A DNA stretch of 64,000 bases from Saussurea involucrata. Its lineage: Eukaryota; Streptophyta; Magnoliopsida; Asterales; Asteraceae. Under the pieces are notes generated by a model that saw only the letters and a list, made by a program, of their open reading frames with translations, made no database searches and was not told where the DNA came from. The DNA lies in contig CM066313.1 in assembly GCA_033807775.1 (NCBI GenBank), positions 62,604,484 through 62,668,483 of the forward strand, given 5' to 3'. The position numbers and the translations under genes were made by a program. Position 1 is the first letter of the stretch, and every line of letters begins with the position of its first letter. Shown piece after piece: positions 31,506 through 42,832 of this stretch.

Positions 31506-33410
31506 TGGTGCAAAAACTTGTTGGACAGATTTATGCAACCTATGAGATTCACTTAAATAGATCTTAGCGCAAGTAGACACCTTAATCTACTATCGTCTCG
31601 TAACAAGTAGTAATGGTAAAAGTACCAAATATCGATCCACAGGGAAAACTTGTGAAAGCTTTCCAAAAGTCCAGTCCTTAAAATCTAATTTCAGATGGCA
31701 AATTCGAAAACAGATTGTTTGAGTGGTTTGTTTGAGTTATCAACTAAAGAGAAATTCTAGAGAAGAAGAAAAGGGTGCAAAGCTCCATTAAGATAAAAAC
31801 AAGTGATCCAGTAAAGAGATATTATGACATCTAGCCAGTCCTGTAGCATCAAGTGCGATAGGACTGCCACAGTACTAACTATCGGGTCAAACGGCCTCCC
31901 AAGTGTACACACCGGTCAATGTGTTATCGATACGATATCAATTATGTTAGACCTCGTGAATCCTAGCACACAGTGTTACCATCCTACACCGTAAGAGTAT
32001 AGTACTTGTCAGGTACTAAAACTATGTATTAGTCTTCTCTTATTATCTCAGGTTATTAATCTTTACCTTAACTCTAAAAGTTAATGCATTTTCATACACA
32101 AAATTAGTTTTCAATTAATTAAATGTAATCTTCAAGTGAAAGATCAATCACCTGAAATAAATAATTAGATACAATGTTATATTCATTACACCTCTTTACT
32201 TTTACACAGGTTTATATCTCAGCTTTGCCTTACACCCCAAGCTCAGGCGATTAGCCCATCATAGCTTGGATTCTTCTTTCGAATGATGTAAGAAATGTAA
32301 ACGACATAAATCGAAAGTACAGAAAGGAAATTGCAAGAAAGTAACTTACAGAAATGGAAAGACATAAATTAAAGTACATGAATTTTAATAACAAGAAAAT
32401 AAAGACAGAAAGTAAAATACTGGAATTTAAATGACAAGAAATTAAATGCAAGGAAATGTGAAGTGCAGAAATGTAAAGATATATCACCTAATGGAAATGA
32501 AAGAAAACTAAGAACAATGCTACCGGATTGATGTGGTAACTTGGGTGCCAAGTTATGCAAACTAGTCGCATAAGTTACGTCAATAAACTACTTCTTGCCT
32601 TAAAAACGAGTGGAACTTGAATTGTTAACTTAAGTGGACAAAGACATCGAAATTTAGAAGGGTGAGAATCTAAACTAAAGTTAAGAGCAGGAGAAATCCA
32701 AATAAGTAACTTAGAAATTAAGAAGACTTGAGAAAGTAAACTAGATTTTGCAAACTTGGAAATTGTTGTGAGCTTTGGAACTTAACTTGCATAAACCGAA
32801 ATTAAAACACAAGAGAATACTTCGAAACTTGATTATATAATCTAGAAACCAAAAGCTTGAGTTACAAAATAAAAGTAGAAGAACTTTTTACCAAAAGATA
32901 ACAAGAACTTAAGATAATAATACTAAAATGAGAGATGATCTAAGAGTTGGTGATTAAAAGATTATCAAAAGGTAAGTGTTTAAGGCATACAAGACATTCA
33001 TATTTATACTAGAATTGCTTGGGGCCTAAGTAGCAGCAAAAGTTGTTGTCAGTGTACTTTCAGCTTCTAGCAGAAGCTTGGTCCAGCCCATATCTTCAAA
33101 AGAGTCTTCAGCCCAAAGATAGTAAAAAAGGCCGAGTTGTGTGATCCTCCAGCTTCCTGCAGCAATCCTATAGCACTACTTCTATAGCACTGCTTCTATA
33201 GCATAGCTGCAGTACCATTCAGCCCAAATCTGAAATAAATCAAATAAGGCCCAAATAAGGCCCAAATGAGAACATGGGTAGCTGAAGCTCTTTGGGAGGA
33301 AGACCTTCACGTCCTGTGTTACCTGCCCTTAGGCGTGATAGCAAATTAACGTCAATATCAGCGAGGACATGAGCTGATATTGATGGCGTTGTTGTGTTGA
33401 CCAAAGAAAT
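31506..33410. other. Unassigned 1.9-kb non-coding region
   Basis: I see no ORF with recognisable domains on either strand, and neither end gives a clear LTR pair. A short tandem word CTATAGCACTNCTT occurs three times near 33170-33205. It lies between the truncated end of E and the LTR end of G, so it may be an unrecognised insertion or older flank. Confidence 0.4.
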
Positions 33411-34636
33411 TGAAACACCGTGAAATTCACAACGAATTTAAACCTTAAATTTATCAGGATTTTCCATCACAATTTCAAAGCTTTCATTTATACCAGAGAA
33501 TTTGTAACAAGTTCAAACCTACAAAAGTTTATTATGACAACCGGTTAATCTAATCTCTGATCAACACATAATTCCAAAAGCATAACTCTGGCACTCCTCG
33601 ACACTCATCCCTTTGAATCACTTCCCGTGCTGGCACCTGGTAAGAAAAATGAATTTGAAAAGATTAGGCTTACGCCTAGTGAGAACATCCAATTTCTAAA
33701 TCAATGTCTTTATAAACTTTGCAAACCAAAACTGTAAACAAAGCGTATAAAGTAACCCAATCCCAACTTTCTTACCGGACCCATAACATTTTTCAATCAC
33801 AGGAATCATACCTGATTCCATGAGTATGACAACACCAAATATGTCATAGCATCATATTCGTGAGCGCCTCTACGAATCACCACAGATTCTAGTTTATCGA
33901 TCATGCCTAAGGACTTACAATCAATCGCCATACCTTTTTCTTGGAATGGAAGCAGAAATAGCACTTATATATTGCATATTTCTAATCCACCGAAAGCAAA
34001 CGGAAACAACAATTATACTTTGTCTATCTCACGTTTCCATGTCTCAATTACGAATAGCAATTATACTTTGCCTATTCACTACAGTCAATACGAATAGCAA
34101 TTATACTTTGCCTATTCCACTTCTCAACAAGAATAGCAATTATACTTTGCCTATTCCATTATTTCAACATGAATAGCAATTATACTTTTCCTATTCAATC
34201 ATTTCAACAAGAATAGCAATTCTACTTTGCCTATTCAATCATTTCTCCATGAATAGCAATTCTACTTTGCCTATTCCAAGTTATCAAATAATACTAGTGT
34301 CTATAGATCCATTACACTCCTTAGCATCCTTAGCATAGGTGCATATTTTCTCGAACTCACAAAACATTTCATATTATATTCTCAAAGCTGAGAATTCCAA
34401 ATAATATCATATCCTTATTCTCAATTGTCCCTCTTTGGCGACTTAGCACGGGGAACCTATATCCGGACTGTCCGAAAACCCGTCCGGAAAAGTATTTCGA
34501 ACTCAAAATCCGGAACCATCCGAAATCAGTACCAAGTCCGGAACTGTCCGAAACCGGGACTCCAATTGAGACTGGAACTTAGATCGAACCCGGATCCCAA
34601 ACCGGATATCAACGAAACTGGATCCCACACCAGATC
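33411..34636 (-). repeat. LTR-A of gypsy G, left portion
   Basis: It begins TGAAACACCGTGAAATTC on the + strand and runs to the insertion site of D. The rest follows D at 48449-49177, where it ends GGGGTGTTACA. The two portions together align with LTR-B throughout. It contains the 40-bp hairpin array and a CCGGA-rich part preceded by GACTTAGCACGGGG (34440-34453). Confidence 0.88.
34049..34285. repeat. 40-bp tandem repeat in LTR-A, six units
   Basis: Units carry GAATAGCAATT...GCCTATTC; the ends GAATAG and CTATTC can pair into a short hairpin. LTR-B has ten units. Confidence 0.85.
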
Positions 34637-36044
34637 TGTTAGCTCCAATTATTCATAATATTAGAAGTATTGAAAAATAGGCCAAGTATGAAAGAGTTCC
34701 ACAGAAGCTCTACGGTGTTCCACAGAAGCTCTGCCGAAGCAAACGATCATTCAAGGAACACCAAGTACCAAGAAGAAACTACAGAAGACTACTCACAAAG
34801 GACCAAAGAAGGATCTACAGAAGAATGCTCACCAAGGACAGAGCCGCAGAACCTCTGTCACCCTTGACAGAACCTCTGCGGTTCAGACTGAAGACCTGGA
34901 AGATATTTATAATATCTTGCCACTGTTGTAGAAATATCTTTCCACTGTTACAGAAATATCTTGTTACTGTTCCAGGGTCCGTTCATCAACTTGTACAAGG
35001 CATGGTCCGACAACAAACACGTGTCAAACTCTGATAGGAATCCTTGCAAGTTGATATTAGCGCATTTAATGCATGCAGATTTCCAACTGTTCATGCCATC
35101 CCTTCTTTTCTGTAGCAATAGTCCTTTTGTCTAGAATAGTTCTTTTGTAGTAGTATAAAAGGAACACTCATGTTGAGTTCTTCCTTACCAGTTCATATTG
35201 TTAGGTCCATGATCTTCATACAATCCAAGTATTGTGTAACAAGATGATGAAGAACATTATTGAAAAGGAAATCTAACCTAGAGAGAACACAAAGTGATTA
35301 GTGATCTACATCTTGTATTAATGAATTCGCTTCATACAAACTACAAGTAAAGACCTATTTATAGTCTTCATCACTTGCTACAACAATTAAGCATAAGCCC
35401 TTTAACACAGCTATTGCTTTACAAAACTTTCTATTATAAAGGACAACTTCAGTGTCCTAACATTCTCCCCCTAAAGTTTTGGAAAGCAAATCATCTTCAA
35501 ATCATTAGCTCCTCTCCCCCTTGATTTCCTTGTAAAAACTTTAGCGGTGCATTCTTCAAATGTAGGCTTGGCTCCCCCTTGAATGTTGCTCTTATTCATC
35601 ATATTTTCAACCTTGAGTAAACTTAGATCCAATGTACTCCACTAAGTGCACGAACAACATCTCCAAAATGTAGAAACTCGAGCTCGTTCCGATAAGCCCA
35701 CAAGAATGATAACGAGTGAGTTTTGAATGAAAAACCAAATGCATTCTTAGTGTAAAACAAGGAATCCGTCGTTTTATCACGAGTTGAGTAGGAATTCGGC
35801 TTAAGAACTTGGTACGAATTTGCTCGAAGAAGGAACGGTAAAAACACGCGCTACTCGGTAGGGATGAGACGACCCAAGCAAATAACATTGTTCAACAACT
35901 GTGGAGAAATGCTCGTCTTCAAAATATGGGCATTTTGTCATTTACACTTTGAAGATCAATATATGGATGACTTGTGTACTCTAGATTTTCTCTCTACATC
36001 ATTCTTGGTTTCTTGCTAGATTTGGGATTTCACACATATACAAG

Positions 36045-36079
<35 letters not shown>

Positions 36080-36282
36080 TAACGTCAACTCTATTGTTAG
36101 TGTTCTTCATCAAATACAGTAAACTTTGAGATATTCATCTGTTCTTCATATACTATTTATTTGATATTCTGTATTATTTTTATACAAACATATCTGTTAG
36201 TTCTTCAAATACGCTTCCGCAACACATCTCATTTGAACTAATAGATAAGATAATCTTTGTTAATCAAATACGGGAACCAACA
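34637..36282 (+). repeat. 5' LTR of element D (1646 bp including an 836-bp insertion)
   Basis: It starts TGTTAGCTCC and ends CGGGAACCAACA before the primer-binding site. ACACGTGTCA near 35020, GCATTTAATGCATGCA near 35065 and TATAAAAGG at 35155-35163 form the likely promoter. CAGAAGCTCTG and CCTCTG words recur. Removing the insertion leaves about 805 bp, against 791 bp in the 3' LTR; the AC repeat at 36050-36076 accounts for the rest. Confidence 0.92.
35199..36034 (-). mobile_element. 836-bp one-LTR insertion in the 5' LTR of D
   Basis: It is flanked by the duplication CATAT (35194-35198 and 36035-36039) and is absent from the 3' LTR. The left 264 bp (35199-35462) is a minus-strand LTR, TGTTAGGACAC...GACCTAACA, with an adjacent polypurine tract. 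The rest is 3' internal sequence homologous to 13898-14330 of copia-2. The right end finishes TTTCACA with no second LTR. No ORF is intact. Confidence 0.82.
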
Positions 36283-36572
36283 ATTGGTATCAGAGCAAAG
36301 CTTGGTTATCAATATCAAGCGATCCTCGTTTAACAAGATTATTGGTAGATACATTGTCTGATTTTAACCTGTTATTCATTTCGTCAAACAGATTCTACTT
36401 TTCAGCCATTTTCGATTTATTCGATATCTGGTAAATCAAGAGAAACTGTTTCTTTAGTTAAAAACTCCATAAAAGTGCACTGTTAAGAACTTCCAAACCC
36501 AGAAAATCCTTCCAGTTTATTCTCTCGTACTTTTCGTGTCATATCTTCATTCTGAATCTTTCCACTCTTAAA
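36283..36572 (+). other. Leader and primer-binding site of D
   Basis: The primer-binding site TGGTATCAGAGC at 36285-36296 matches initiator tRNA-Met. The remaining sequence up to the gag ATG at 36573 is non-coding. Confidence 0.88.
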
Positions 36573-37346
36573 ATGACAAGCACACAAAACTTCTTCACAA
36601 CTGGTTCATTAACCAAACCACCTTCTCTTCTAAGAAATGAGCATCCTCAGTGGAAAATAAGAATGATCCATTTCTTTGAGGGTACTGATAAAGAGCTAGT
36701 ACAATACCTTTATAATCCTCCTCATGTTCCTATGTTAATAGTACCTCGTGTACCAGCGACAACTGACACTCCTGAAATCCCTGAGCATCAAAAACCTAAA
36801 ACCAGGGATGGTTGGTCAGATCAAGACAAGGTAAAAGATGAACTCGCGCAGAAACCAAAAAGAATTATGATTATGGCAATCCCCAACGAACTCTTCCAGT
36901 CTTTAGATGCATACGAATCTTCGTATGATCTTTGGAAAGAACTGGAAAAACAACTTGAAGGGGGAGCTAAAACTCAGAAAAACCGAAGGGCTCAATACAT
37001 AAACGAGTATTACGCTTTTAAAGCCCTGACAAATGAATCTCTGCAGACAACATACGACAGGTTCAACTCTTTGATCAATAACTGCAAAAAGTTCGGCATC
37101 CACAAAACTTCTGAAGAGAATAATGTCATGTTTCTCAAAAGTCTGAACGAAGAATGGCTCCAGCTATCTATGTCTTTACAAACCAATCAAGATTTAGATT
37201 CCTGGCCTCTTTCAGACCTCTACAGAACATTAGTTGGTCAAGAGCCTCAAATCGCACAAGCAAAGACACTAACCACTGCACCTCTTGCTTTGGTTGGCAA
37301 AACTACAGAAGATACAGAGAGGCCGAGGAAAGAAAGAACTACATAG
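36573..37346 (+). CDS. gag: Copia gag of D, capsid part, ended by an in-frame TAG
   Basis: The 257 residues have a UBN2-like gag fold (YDLWKELEKQLEGG, ESLQTTYDRFNSLINNC, ENNVMFLKSLNEEW). The TAG at 37344-37346 lies in a Lys/Glu stretch and the same frame continues for another 2 kb, so it is a nonsense change within the polyprotein, most simply from CAG. It lies before the zinc knuckles, which is an unusual place for a natural gag-pol boundary. The start is the first ATG after the leader. Confidence 0.9.
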   Translation: MTSTQNFFTTGSLTKPPSLLRNEHPQWKIRMIHFFEGTDKELVQYLYNPPHVPMLIVPRVPATTDTPEIPEHQKPKTRDGWSDQDKVKDELAQKPKRIMIMAIPNELFQSLDAYESSYDLWKELEKQLEGGAKTQKNRRAQYINEYYAFKALTNESLQTTYDRFNSLINNCKKFGIHKTSEENNVMFLKSLNEEWLQLSMSLQTNQDLDSWPLSDLYRTLVGQEPQIAQAKTLTTAPLALVGKTTEDTERPRKERTT

Positions 37347-39371
37347 GAAAAGAAGAAGGAGAAAAAGAAAAAGATGGTAGTGGTTGACAGCGAAGATGAA
37401 GAGATTGTGGAAGAAGGAGAAATTACTCTGGCATCAATAGCTACATCCTTAGCTCTATTGGCAAGAGAATTCAGAGGAGACCAAAAGAATTCTGGTAATG
37501 ATAGATATGGCAGAGAGAGAAGAGAAGATTGGAATAGAAGGGATCAAGGAAGAAGAGAAGAATCAGCTGACCGACAGAGGTCAGACGACAGAAGTAACGA
37601 CCAACAGAGGTCGAGTGAAAGATACAACAGAGGAAATGACCGACAGAGGTCAGATGACAAGGCAAGCTACACACCACAAGAATGCTACAAGTGTGGTAAG
37701 CCTGGTCATTATGCAAATGAATGCAGATCGGAAAAGGGTGGTGACCGACAGAAGTCCGACGATCATGCTGGTAATACTTCCCAGAACCAAGGTTGCTACA
37801 ATTGTGGGAAGCCAGGCCACTTTGCCAATGAATGTAGAAGCAGGTCAAATCACCCACAGAAGGACTCAGATTTTTACAAAAAGAAAGCTGAGTATTATGC
37901 TCAAAAGTCACTCATGGCGAACAAAGTGGTGAACAAGGAAGATTGGGAGTCAGATACAACCTCTGATGAAGAATACACCAAAAATGCCTTGTTCTGTGGC
38001 ATGGCAGACATCAGCTCCGACTCTGACACTGAGAAGCAGTTTGTGCCAATATGGTATCTAGACTCCGGATGCTCAAGGCACATGACTGGCAACAAAAGTC
38101 TTCTATCCACATTCCAAGAAAAACAAGATGGTGGATTAGTGACTTTTGGAGATAACAAAAAGGGACATATCAAAGGCTATGGAGTCATAAAGAAAGAGAA
38201 CATCACAGTACACAAAGTTGCATATGTTGATGGCCTAAAACACAACCTACTCAGTGTAAGCCAACTTTGTGACACAGGATTCGATGTACTGTTCAAAAGA
38301 ACATTCTGCTCTCTACTAAGTGAAGACACAGGAATTGAACTTCTGCGAGCCAAAAGAAAAGGTGATCTGTATCTAATGAACTTCAATGCCAAAAACAAGG
38401 ACAACATTTGTCTTGTTGCAAGCAAAAGTGAAGAAGCCTGGCTATGGCACAACAGGTTCTGTCACTTAAACTTTCATAATCTAGATAAACTGGTAAAACT
38501 TGATCTAGTCAAAGGTTTACCAAATGTTAAATTCAATAAGGATCATTTATGCTTTGACTGTGAAATGGGAAAACTCAAAAGAGCTTCCCACCGAGGCAAA
38601 ACTGATGTGTCTTGTCCTAGACCTCTGTACATGCTTCACGTTGACCTCTGCGGTCCAATCGCTATACAGAGCCTAGGTGGCAAGAAATATATACTTGTCT
38701 TTATTGATGAGTTTTCACGTTTTACATGGGTTGAATTTGTCAAAAAGAAATCAGATGTTCCATGCATCTTGATTAATCTAATGAAAAGAATCCAAGTTCT
38801 TTATGAGTGCAGAATTATGAAGTTACGAAGTGACAATGGCAAAGAATTCAAAAACTCTGTCATTGAAGCCTATCTCACAGAAGAAGGAATATCCCAGAAC
38901 TTCTCTGCCGCTCGCACCCCACAACAGAATGGCGTGGTCGAACGAAAAAACCGCACGCTAGTGGAGGCTGCAAGAACCACGCTTTCTGCATGTGGATTAC
39001 CAATGACCTTTTGGGCAGAAGCAATTTCAACTGCTTGCTATACCCAAAATCGTTCAACAATCGTGAAAAGACACATCAAAACCCCTTATGAATTGATCAA
39101 CAAACGACGACCAAACATCAAGTTTCTCCATGTCTTTGGATGCAAATGCTTTGTTCTAAACGACAGAGACTCAAGAGGAAAGTTTGAAGAAAAGGCTGAC
39201 CAAGGCAAGTTCATCGGATACTCTGCCGCTTCAAAAGCCTACATAGTTTACCTTCTAAAGTCGCGCACAATAGTAGAAAGCATCAATGTGTCCTTTGATG
39301 ACTCTTTCCAAAAGACTTCTGAACAACTCAGTTCAGAACTCGAGCTAAACATGGAAACCTCTGGCATCTAA
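37347..39371 (+). CDS. pol: Copia D: nucleocapsid, protease, integrase
   Basis: It is in the same frame as gag. Counted from 37374, two zinc knuckles CYKCGKPGHYANEC and CYNCGKPGHFANEC start at residues 104 and 141. Between them are RSDD-type repeats. Protease has DSGCSRHMTG at residue 230. The pre-integrase zinc region is LWHNRFCHLN...CFDCEMGK. The integrase triad is D424 (HVDLCG), D487 (RSDNGKEF) and E523 (VVERKN), giving a regular D,D35E spacing. The frame closes at a TAA (39369-39371) but stays open beyond it. Catalytic residues look intact. Confidence 0.93.
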   Translation, partial: EKKKEKKKKMVVVDSEDEEIVEEGEITLASIATSLALLAREFRGDQKNSGNDRYGRERREDWNRRDQGRREESADRQRSDDRSNDQQRSSERYNRGNDRQRSDDKASYTPQECYKCGKPGHYANECRSEKGGDRQKSDDHAGNTSQNQGCYNCGKPGHFANECRSRSNHPQKDSDFYKKKAEYYAQKSLMANKVVNKEDWESDTTSDEEYTKNALFCGMADISSDSDTEKQFVPIWYLDSGCSRHMTGNKSLLSTFQEKQDGGLVTFGDNKKGHIKGYGVIKKENITVHKVAYVDGLKHNLLSVSQLCDTGFDVLFKRTFCSLLSEDTGIELLRAKRKGDLYLMNFNAKNKDNICLVASKSEEAWLWHNRFCHLNFHNLDKLVKLDLVKGLPNVKFNKDHLCFDCEMGKLKRASHRGKTDVSCPRPLYMLHVDLCGPIAIQSLGGKKYILVFIDEFSRFTWVEFVKKKSDVPCILINLMKRIQVLYECRIMKLRSDNGKEFKNSVIEAYLTEEGISQNFSAARTPQQNGVVERKNRTLVEAARTTLSACGLPMTFWAEAISTACYTQNRSTIVKRHIKTPYELINKRRPNIKFLHVFGCKCFVLNDRDSRGKFEEKADQGKFIGYSAASKAYIVYLLKSRTIVESINVSFDDSFQKTSEQLSSELELNMETSGI

Positions 39372-41432
39372 AAAACAAATGAAGATTTAGGTCTTCTATT
39401 TCAAGAGATGTTCAACAACGACGTTGATCCCTCTGCTGGAACAAAAAGCACCTCTGCAGAATCACCTATAAACGAAGTAAGTATCTCTCTATCTGATCCA
39501 TTTAATCCCTCATCCTCTTCTACAAGTACTGAAAATCTAACAGAAGATACGACGACAAAAGATTCTGCAACAGAGGTTATCCAAATTCTAACAAATCCAA
39601 CAGAGGAAGCAACACCAGAAGAAACACCAGAGGGAAGTGAAGATGAAACCACAATACCTACAGAGAAGGAAATCCCAACCTTGATACCCATTCCTACAGA
39701 AGCTGAACTAAATACAGAAGCTGAACCATCAACCACTTCAACTACAGAAGTTCAACTTGATGACTCAAATGATCATCTTCCACGAATAACTCAATGGACA
39801 AAAAGCCATCCTCAAACACAAATCATCGGTAATCCCTCTGATAAGGTAAAAACAAGATCAGCTTCTGCAAATTTTTGTTTCTTTACCAACTTTATTAGTG
39901 TGATCGAACCGAAAAAGATTTCTGAGGCCCTGGATGACCCAAACTGGGTGGATGCTATGCAAGAAGAGCTTCTGCAGTTTGAGCGAAACAAAGTCTGGAC
40001 TCTGGTACCTCTGCCACGAGGGAAACAGGCCATAGGGACTAAATGGGTCTTCAGAAACAAAAAGGATGAAGATGGAGTGATCATTCGAAATAAAGCAAGA
40101 CTGGTGGCCAAGGGATATCGCCAAGAAGAGGGCATCGATTACGATGAAACTTTTGCCCCTGTTGCACGGCTCGAAGCAATAAGAATTTTCTTAGCCTTCG
40201 CAGCCCACAGAGGTTTTAAAGTATATCAAATGGATGTAAAATCTGCCTTTCTCAATGGTGAAATTCAAGAAGAAGTATACATCCAACAACCACCAGGATT
40301 TGAAAGCTCAAAATACCCAAGGTATGTCTATCACCTCGACAAGGCTCTATATGGACTGAAACAGGCTCCAAGAGCATGGTACGAAAGATTTTCCACTTTT
40401 CTTCTCAATAACGGCTACAACAGAGGTACCACTGATACAACTCTATTCTTTAAAGGAGAAGGAAATGAGCTTATTCTTGTACAAATATATGTAGATGATA
40501 TTATTTTTGGGTCTACAAATACACAAAAATGTAAAGATTTTGAAAAACTCATGCAGAGTGAGTTTGAAATGAATATGATGGGAGAATTAACCTTTTTCCT
40601 CGGACTTCAAGTCAAACAAACATCAGAAGGAATTTTCATAAACCAATCAAAATATGTCTCTGACATACTTGAAAAATACAGCCTCTCTGATGCCTCTGTC
40701 ATGAAAACCCCAATGGCCACTGGAAATAAACTTTTTTCAGATCCAAATGGCATCTTTGTCGAGTGCACGCTTTACAGAGGAATGATTGGGTCTTTATTAT
40801 ACTTAACGGCCAGTAGACCTGACATAATGCATGCCACATGTCTTTGTGCAAGATATCAAGCTAATCCTAAAAAGTCACATTATATTGTTGTAAAGAGAAT
40901 CTTCAGATATCTCAGAGGGACCAAAAATCTTGGCCTCTGGTATCCGCAGAACTCTGGTTTTGGACTAAAGGCATACACAGATTCAGATTATGGAGGATGC
41001 AAACTCGACAGAAAGAGTACCTCTGGGAGTTGTCAATTCCTAGGTGGGAAATTAGTAAGCTGGACTTCTAAGAAACATAATTGTGTCTCAACATCTACGG
41101 CAGAAGCTGAATACGTTGCTGCTGCTAGCTGTTGCTCTCAAGTTATGTGGATGAAAACTCAGCTAAAAGACTTTGGTCACATCATTTGCAAAATCCCCAT
41201 CTTCTGTGATTCCAAAAGTGCGATTGCCATCTATGCAAATCCAGTACAACATTCAAAGATAAAGCACATGGACATCAGGTATCACTTTCTGAAGTATCAT
41301 GTGGAAAATCAAACCATCGAGATGCATTTTGTACCAACAGAATTTCAGCTTGCTGATTTATTCACCAAGGCACTTGATGAGAAAAGATTCCTTTACTTGG
41401 TGGGTAAATTAGGAATGATAAATATGACTTAA
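39372..41432 (+). CDS. pol: Copia D: reverse transcriptase and RNase H
   Basis: It continues the same frame after the TAA at 39369. A Thr/Ser/Glu-rich linker comes first, then RT ([43 protein letters not shown]) with catalytic YVDD at residue 361 counted from 39408, followed by IIFGSTN. RNase H has TDSDYGG at residue 525 and the C-terminal LADLFTKAL. It stops at 41430-41432. The polyprotein from 36573 would be 1619 residues but for two nonsense codons. Confidence 0.94.
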   Translation, partial: KTNEDLGLLFQEMFNNDVDPSAGTKSTSAESPINEVSISLSDPFNPSSSSTSTENLTEDTTTKDSATEVIQILTNPTEEATPEETPEGSEDETTIPTEKEIPTLIPIPTEAELNTEAEPSTTSTTEVQLDDSNDHLPRITQWTKSHPQTQIIGNPSDKVKTRSASANFCFFTNFISVIEPKKISEALDDPNWVDAMQEELLQFERNKVWTLVPLPRGKQAIGTKWVFRNKKDEDGVIIRNKARLVAKGYRQEEGIDYDETFAPVARLEAIRIFLAFAAHRGFKVYQMDVKSAFLNGEIQEEVYIQQPPGFESSKYPRYVYHLDKALYGLKQAPRAWYERFSTFLLNNGYNRGTTDTTLFFKGEGNELILVQIYVDDIIFGSTNTQKCKDFEKLMQSEFEMNMMGELTFFLGLQVKQTSEGIFINQSKYVSDILEKYSLSDASVMKTPMATGNKLFSDPNGIFVECTLYRGMIGSLLYLTASRPDIMHATCLCARYQANPKKSHYIVVKRIFRYLRGTKNLGLWYPQNSGFGLKAYTDSDYGGCKLDRKSTSGSCQFLGGKLVSWTSKKHNCVSTSTAEAEYVAAASCCSQVMWMKTQLKDFGHIICKIPIFCDSKSAIAIYANPVQHSKIKHMDIRYHFLKYHVENQTIEMHFVPTEFQLADLFTKALDEKRFLYLVGKLGMINMT

Positions 41433-42832
41433 ACTCTGTAAGTATCTTCAATTTTAAATTATTGTACAAATTACTTTGAAAATTATTATTTTTTATTTTA
41501 TTTTTATTTTTATTTTTTTTACTTCTGTATGTAAATTCTAAAATCTCTTTTCTAAAAATAAAAGAGCTTCTGTAAGTCTCCTCAGAACCTCTGGATCCTT
41601 ACAGAACCTCTGATACACAACCTATGTTATATACATTTACTTCTGATTATTTGAACCAAGCATAGGTCAAGGGGGAGCAGAGGAAAACAATCTTGATCTA
41701 CAGAGGTTGATTAGATCAAGGGGGAGCAAAAAGGAGACCTTGCTTAATCTATAGAGATTTATAAGTCAAGGGGGAGCAAAGGAAGAGATGACAACAACAG
41801 AAGAAAAGAACATTGCGGGACATAGAAGAACACAAAGGTTAGTATCTCGAACAAATTCTTTTTGAAAATTATTTTCTAGGACACAAATTTCTAAATATGT
41901 TCTAGAAACATTATTAAACACATTTCAAATAAAATTTGATCAAAAAGAATGTTGAGTTTTCCATTATTAGAAATTTAAGGTCACAGAGCCTCTGCTGAGT
42001 CCAACAGAGGTTCTGCAGGCAAAAGCTTTGATCTTAAATCAATAATTCTTGGAAAATGTCAATCATCGCATACAAACACTGCAGAAGAAGTCATCGGTTA
42101 CAGAGTTCTCTCCACAAGAAAGAACTTCTGTAGACCAACACTTGTTTTAAAAGGACTTTTTACTGCACAAAACCTTTTTCAAAAACAATTTTCTAGGACA
42201 CCAACTTTCAAACAGGTCTTAAAAACATTGTTAAAAACAATCATAAACTTGGATGATCAAAAATGTTTATAAATTATTAGATATGAGAAATTTCTTATCT
42301 CAGAGCCTCTGCTGGATCTGACAGAGGTCCAAAAACCTCTGCAAAGGAAATTATATGCTAATAACTTATCGATCCTCTCCATGGGCTTTTTAACATTTCT
42401 TTGTAAAGATACAACCTACAGAGGCAAGAAAAACAAGGTTTTCAAATCACAGAGCCTCTGTCAGTTTTTACTTTGGGCATTTCTGTAACAGTAACGGTAA
42501 CCTTTTTGCGAGTGAGAATCACGTGGAGGTAAAGAGGCCCACGCGCCTAGCATTTAATAAGGCCGCCTACGACGTCTCGTCATAACTGACACAGAGGACG
42601 TGTCATCTTTTCATTGGACCTACATGCAACACGTTCCTATGGAAAGTTGAACCCGCCGTAACAACTCAAGTGCGGACCCCAAATAATATTTACCTCAAAA
42701 TATTAACCCTTTCAGATTCTACGGCCACAAACTCAGTATAAAACCCAAGTTACCTTACCTCACAAAAACTTTACTCACTCTCTTCTCCGGCGAACCTGCA
42801 ACTATATTCAAACCATCATTTTACTTTGCAAA
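41433..42832 (+). promoter_or_regulatory. Spacer between pol and extra ORF of D, with three purine tracts and a promoter-like block
   Basis: It is non-coding. TCAAGGGGGAGCA occurs at 41667, 41716 and 41765, spaced 49 bp apart, and resembles the polypurine tract. CCTCTG or CAGAGG occurs about twelve times. Near the end stand CATTTAAT (about 42551), ACGTGTCA (42598-42605), ATTGG (42612-42616) and TATAAAA (42737-42743), 91 bp before the extra ORF ATG. The set resembles the LTR promoter block. A separate promoter is inferred. Confidence 0.6.

Noticed and set aside
34049..34285. Repeat array as a CRISPR-like locus
   Set aside because: The units are contiguous tandem repeats without unique spacers, inside a plant LTR.
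36285..36296. tRNA-derived gene at TGGTATCAGAGC sites
   Set aside because: Only the 12-base primer-binding complement is present, always just after an LTR; there is no cloverleaf sequence.
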